From positions 124,001 through 188,000 of the forward strand of contig NZ_JBDLLW010000001.1 in NCBI RefSeq assembly GCF_043789415.1: 64,000 bases of DNA, written 5' to 3'. The stretch comes from Renibacterium sp043789415. GTDB lineage: Bacteria > Actinomycetota > Actinomycetes > Actinomycetales > Micrococcaceae. Position numbers and translations under genes: made by a program. Positions 63,788-64,000 of this stretch are shown one piece after another; the first letter of the stretch is position 1; every line of letters starts with the position of its first letter. The notes under the pieces are model-generated. The model ran no database searches and was not told the origin of the DNA. It saw nothing but the letters and a program-made list of their open reading frames with translations.

Positions 63788-63799
63788 GATGAACTCCTG

Positions 63800-63858
63800 A
63801 TAGTGATGGGACTTGTGTCCCATCACTATAGCACCCTGATGGGACACAAGTCCCATCA
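63800..63858. promoter_or_regulatory. Two palindromic operators between SDR and TetR genes
   Basis: A 30-bp palindrome with 13-bp arms and TTGT spacer at 63800-63829 (core GATGGGAC-TTGT-GTCCCATC) and a second, TGATGGGAC-acaa-GTCCCATCA (63837-63858). The two cores are reverse complements of each other, 33 bp apart. The minus-strand SDR -10 box TATAGT (63825-63830) overlaps the first; TAGACT (63873-63878), six bases before the tetR ATG, lies after the second. The TetR protein probably uses both. Confidence 0.85.
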
Positions 63859-63884
63859 CTGCCGATGATTGCTAGACTTGAACC

Positions 63885-64000
63885 ATGCCACGTTGGGAGC
63901 CCGATAGCCGTGAACGGCTTGTTGCCTCCGCGCTGCAGCTTTTTTCGGAGCAAGGTTATGACAACACGACGGTTGCCGAGATCGCCAAACAGGCCGGCTT
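63885..64000 (+). CDS. TetR/AcrR-family regulator, truncated by the window end
   Basis: The first 38 codons are present from ATG 63885. TAGACT six bases upstream suggests a leaderless message. The start of the TetR helix-turn-helix is clear (RLVASALQLFSEQGYDNTTV, then AEIAKQAG). The rest lies beyond the right edge. It probably controls the divergent SDR gene through the two palindromes. Confidence 0.88.
   Translation, partial: MPRWEPDSRERLVASALQLFSEQGYDNTTVAEIAKQAG

Overview
This window is a piece of an actinobacterial chromosome, most likely from the Micrococcaceae (the Arthrobacter, Renibacterium and Psychromicrobium neighbourhood). The evidence is gene content and order: an ATPase-degenerate PriA, the run leuS-degV-comEA-comEC-holA-rpsT-lepA-hemW-hrcA-dnaJ-rsmE-phoH-ybeY-era-leuA-recO-uppS, proteins with DUF3043, DUF3097 and DUF4870 domains, and an actinobacterial ctaC-ctaD-ctaF cluster. 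GC is moderate for the group, GTG and TTG starts are common, and many genes have a TANNNT box 6 to 7 bases before the start codon, as expected of leaderless transcripts. I cannot name the species.

Layout. 1-2.4 kb: the end of metK, then priA. 2.4-9.2 kb is accessory and regulatory: a MarR/VOC divergent pair, an EVE-domain protein, an SDR/TetR divergent pair, and a compact minus-strand operon (SorC-type regulator, aldo-keto reductase, alpha/beta hydrolase, glycosyltransferase). 9.2-13.4 kb: the glycerol operon glpD-glpF-glpK, divergent from the SorC regulator. 13.4-17.1 kb: terminators, an 81-bp inverted-repeat element, and putA on the minus strand. 17.4-25.1 kb: leuS with a possible leader-peptide attenuator, degV, competence genes comEA and comEC, and a secreted GH10 glycosidase. 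25.3-41.9 kb: the conserved housekeeping block for replication (holA), translation (rpsT, lepA, rsmE), heat shock (CIRCE-hrcA-dnaJ), RNA and ribosome processing (phoH-ybeY-hemolysin-like-era) and the cell wall (an LCP ligase).

42-49.2 kb: an M13 peptidase, leuA behind a leucine attenuator, a secreted metzincin, recO and uppS. 49.2-52.9 kb: a minus-strand operon of a flavin dehydrogenase and two paralogous hydrolases. 53-59.9 kb: pyrD, a DUF3043 protein, an M20 dipeptidase, erpA and the cytochrome c oxidase genes, closed by a 23-bp-arm hairpin. 59.9-64 kb: an AT-rich segment leading into a secreted protein with a degenerate M23-like domain and five tandem repeats, then a GntR regulator, a VOC protein, an SDR oxidoreductase and a truncated TetR gene sharing two strong palindromic operators.

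The most interesting items are the leuS leader (a short ORF with tandem Leu codons and two hairpins), the repeat protein at 60.2-61.4 kb, the MITE-like element at 13.5 kb, an apparent ATC start on a lipoprotein gene, and several well-formed operators between divergent gene pairs. No CRISPR array, tRNA, rRNA or complete transposase was seen.
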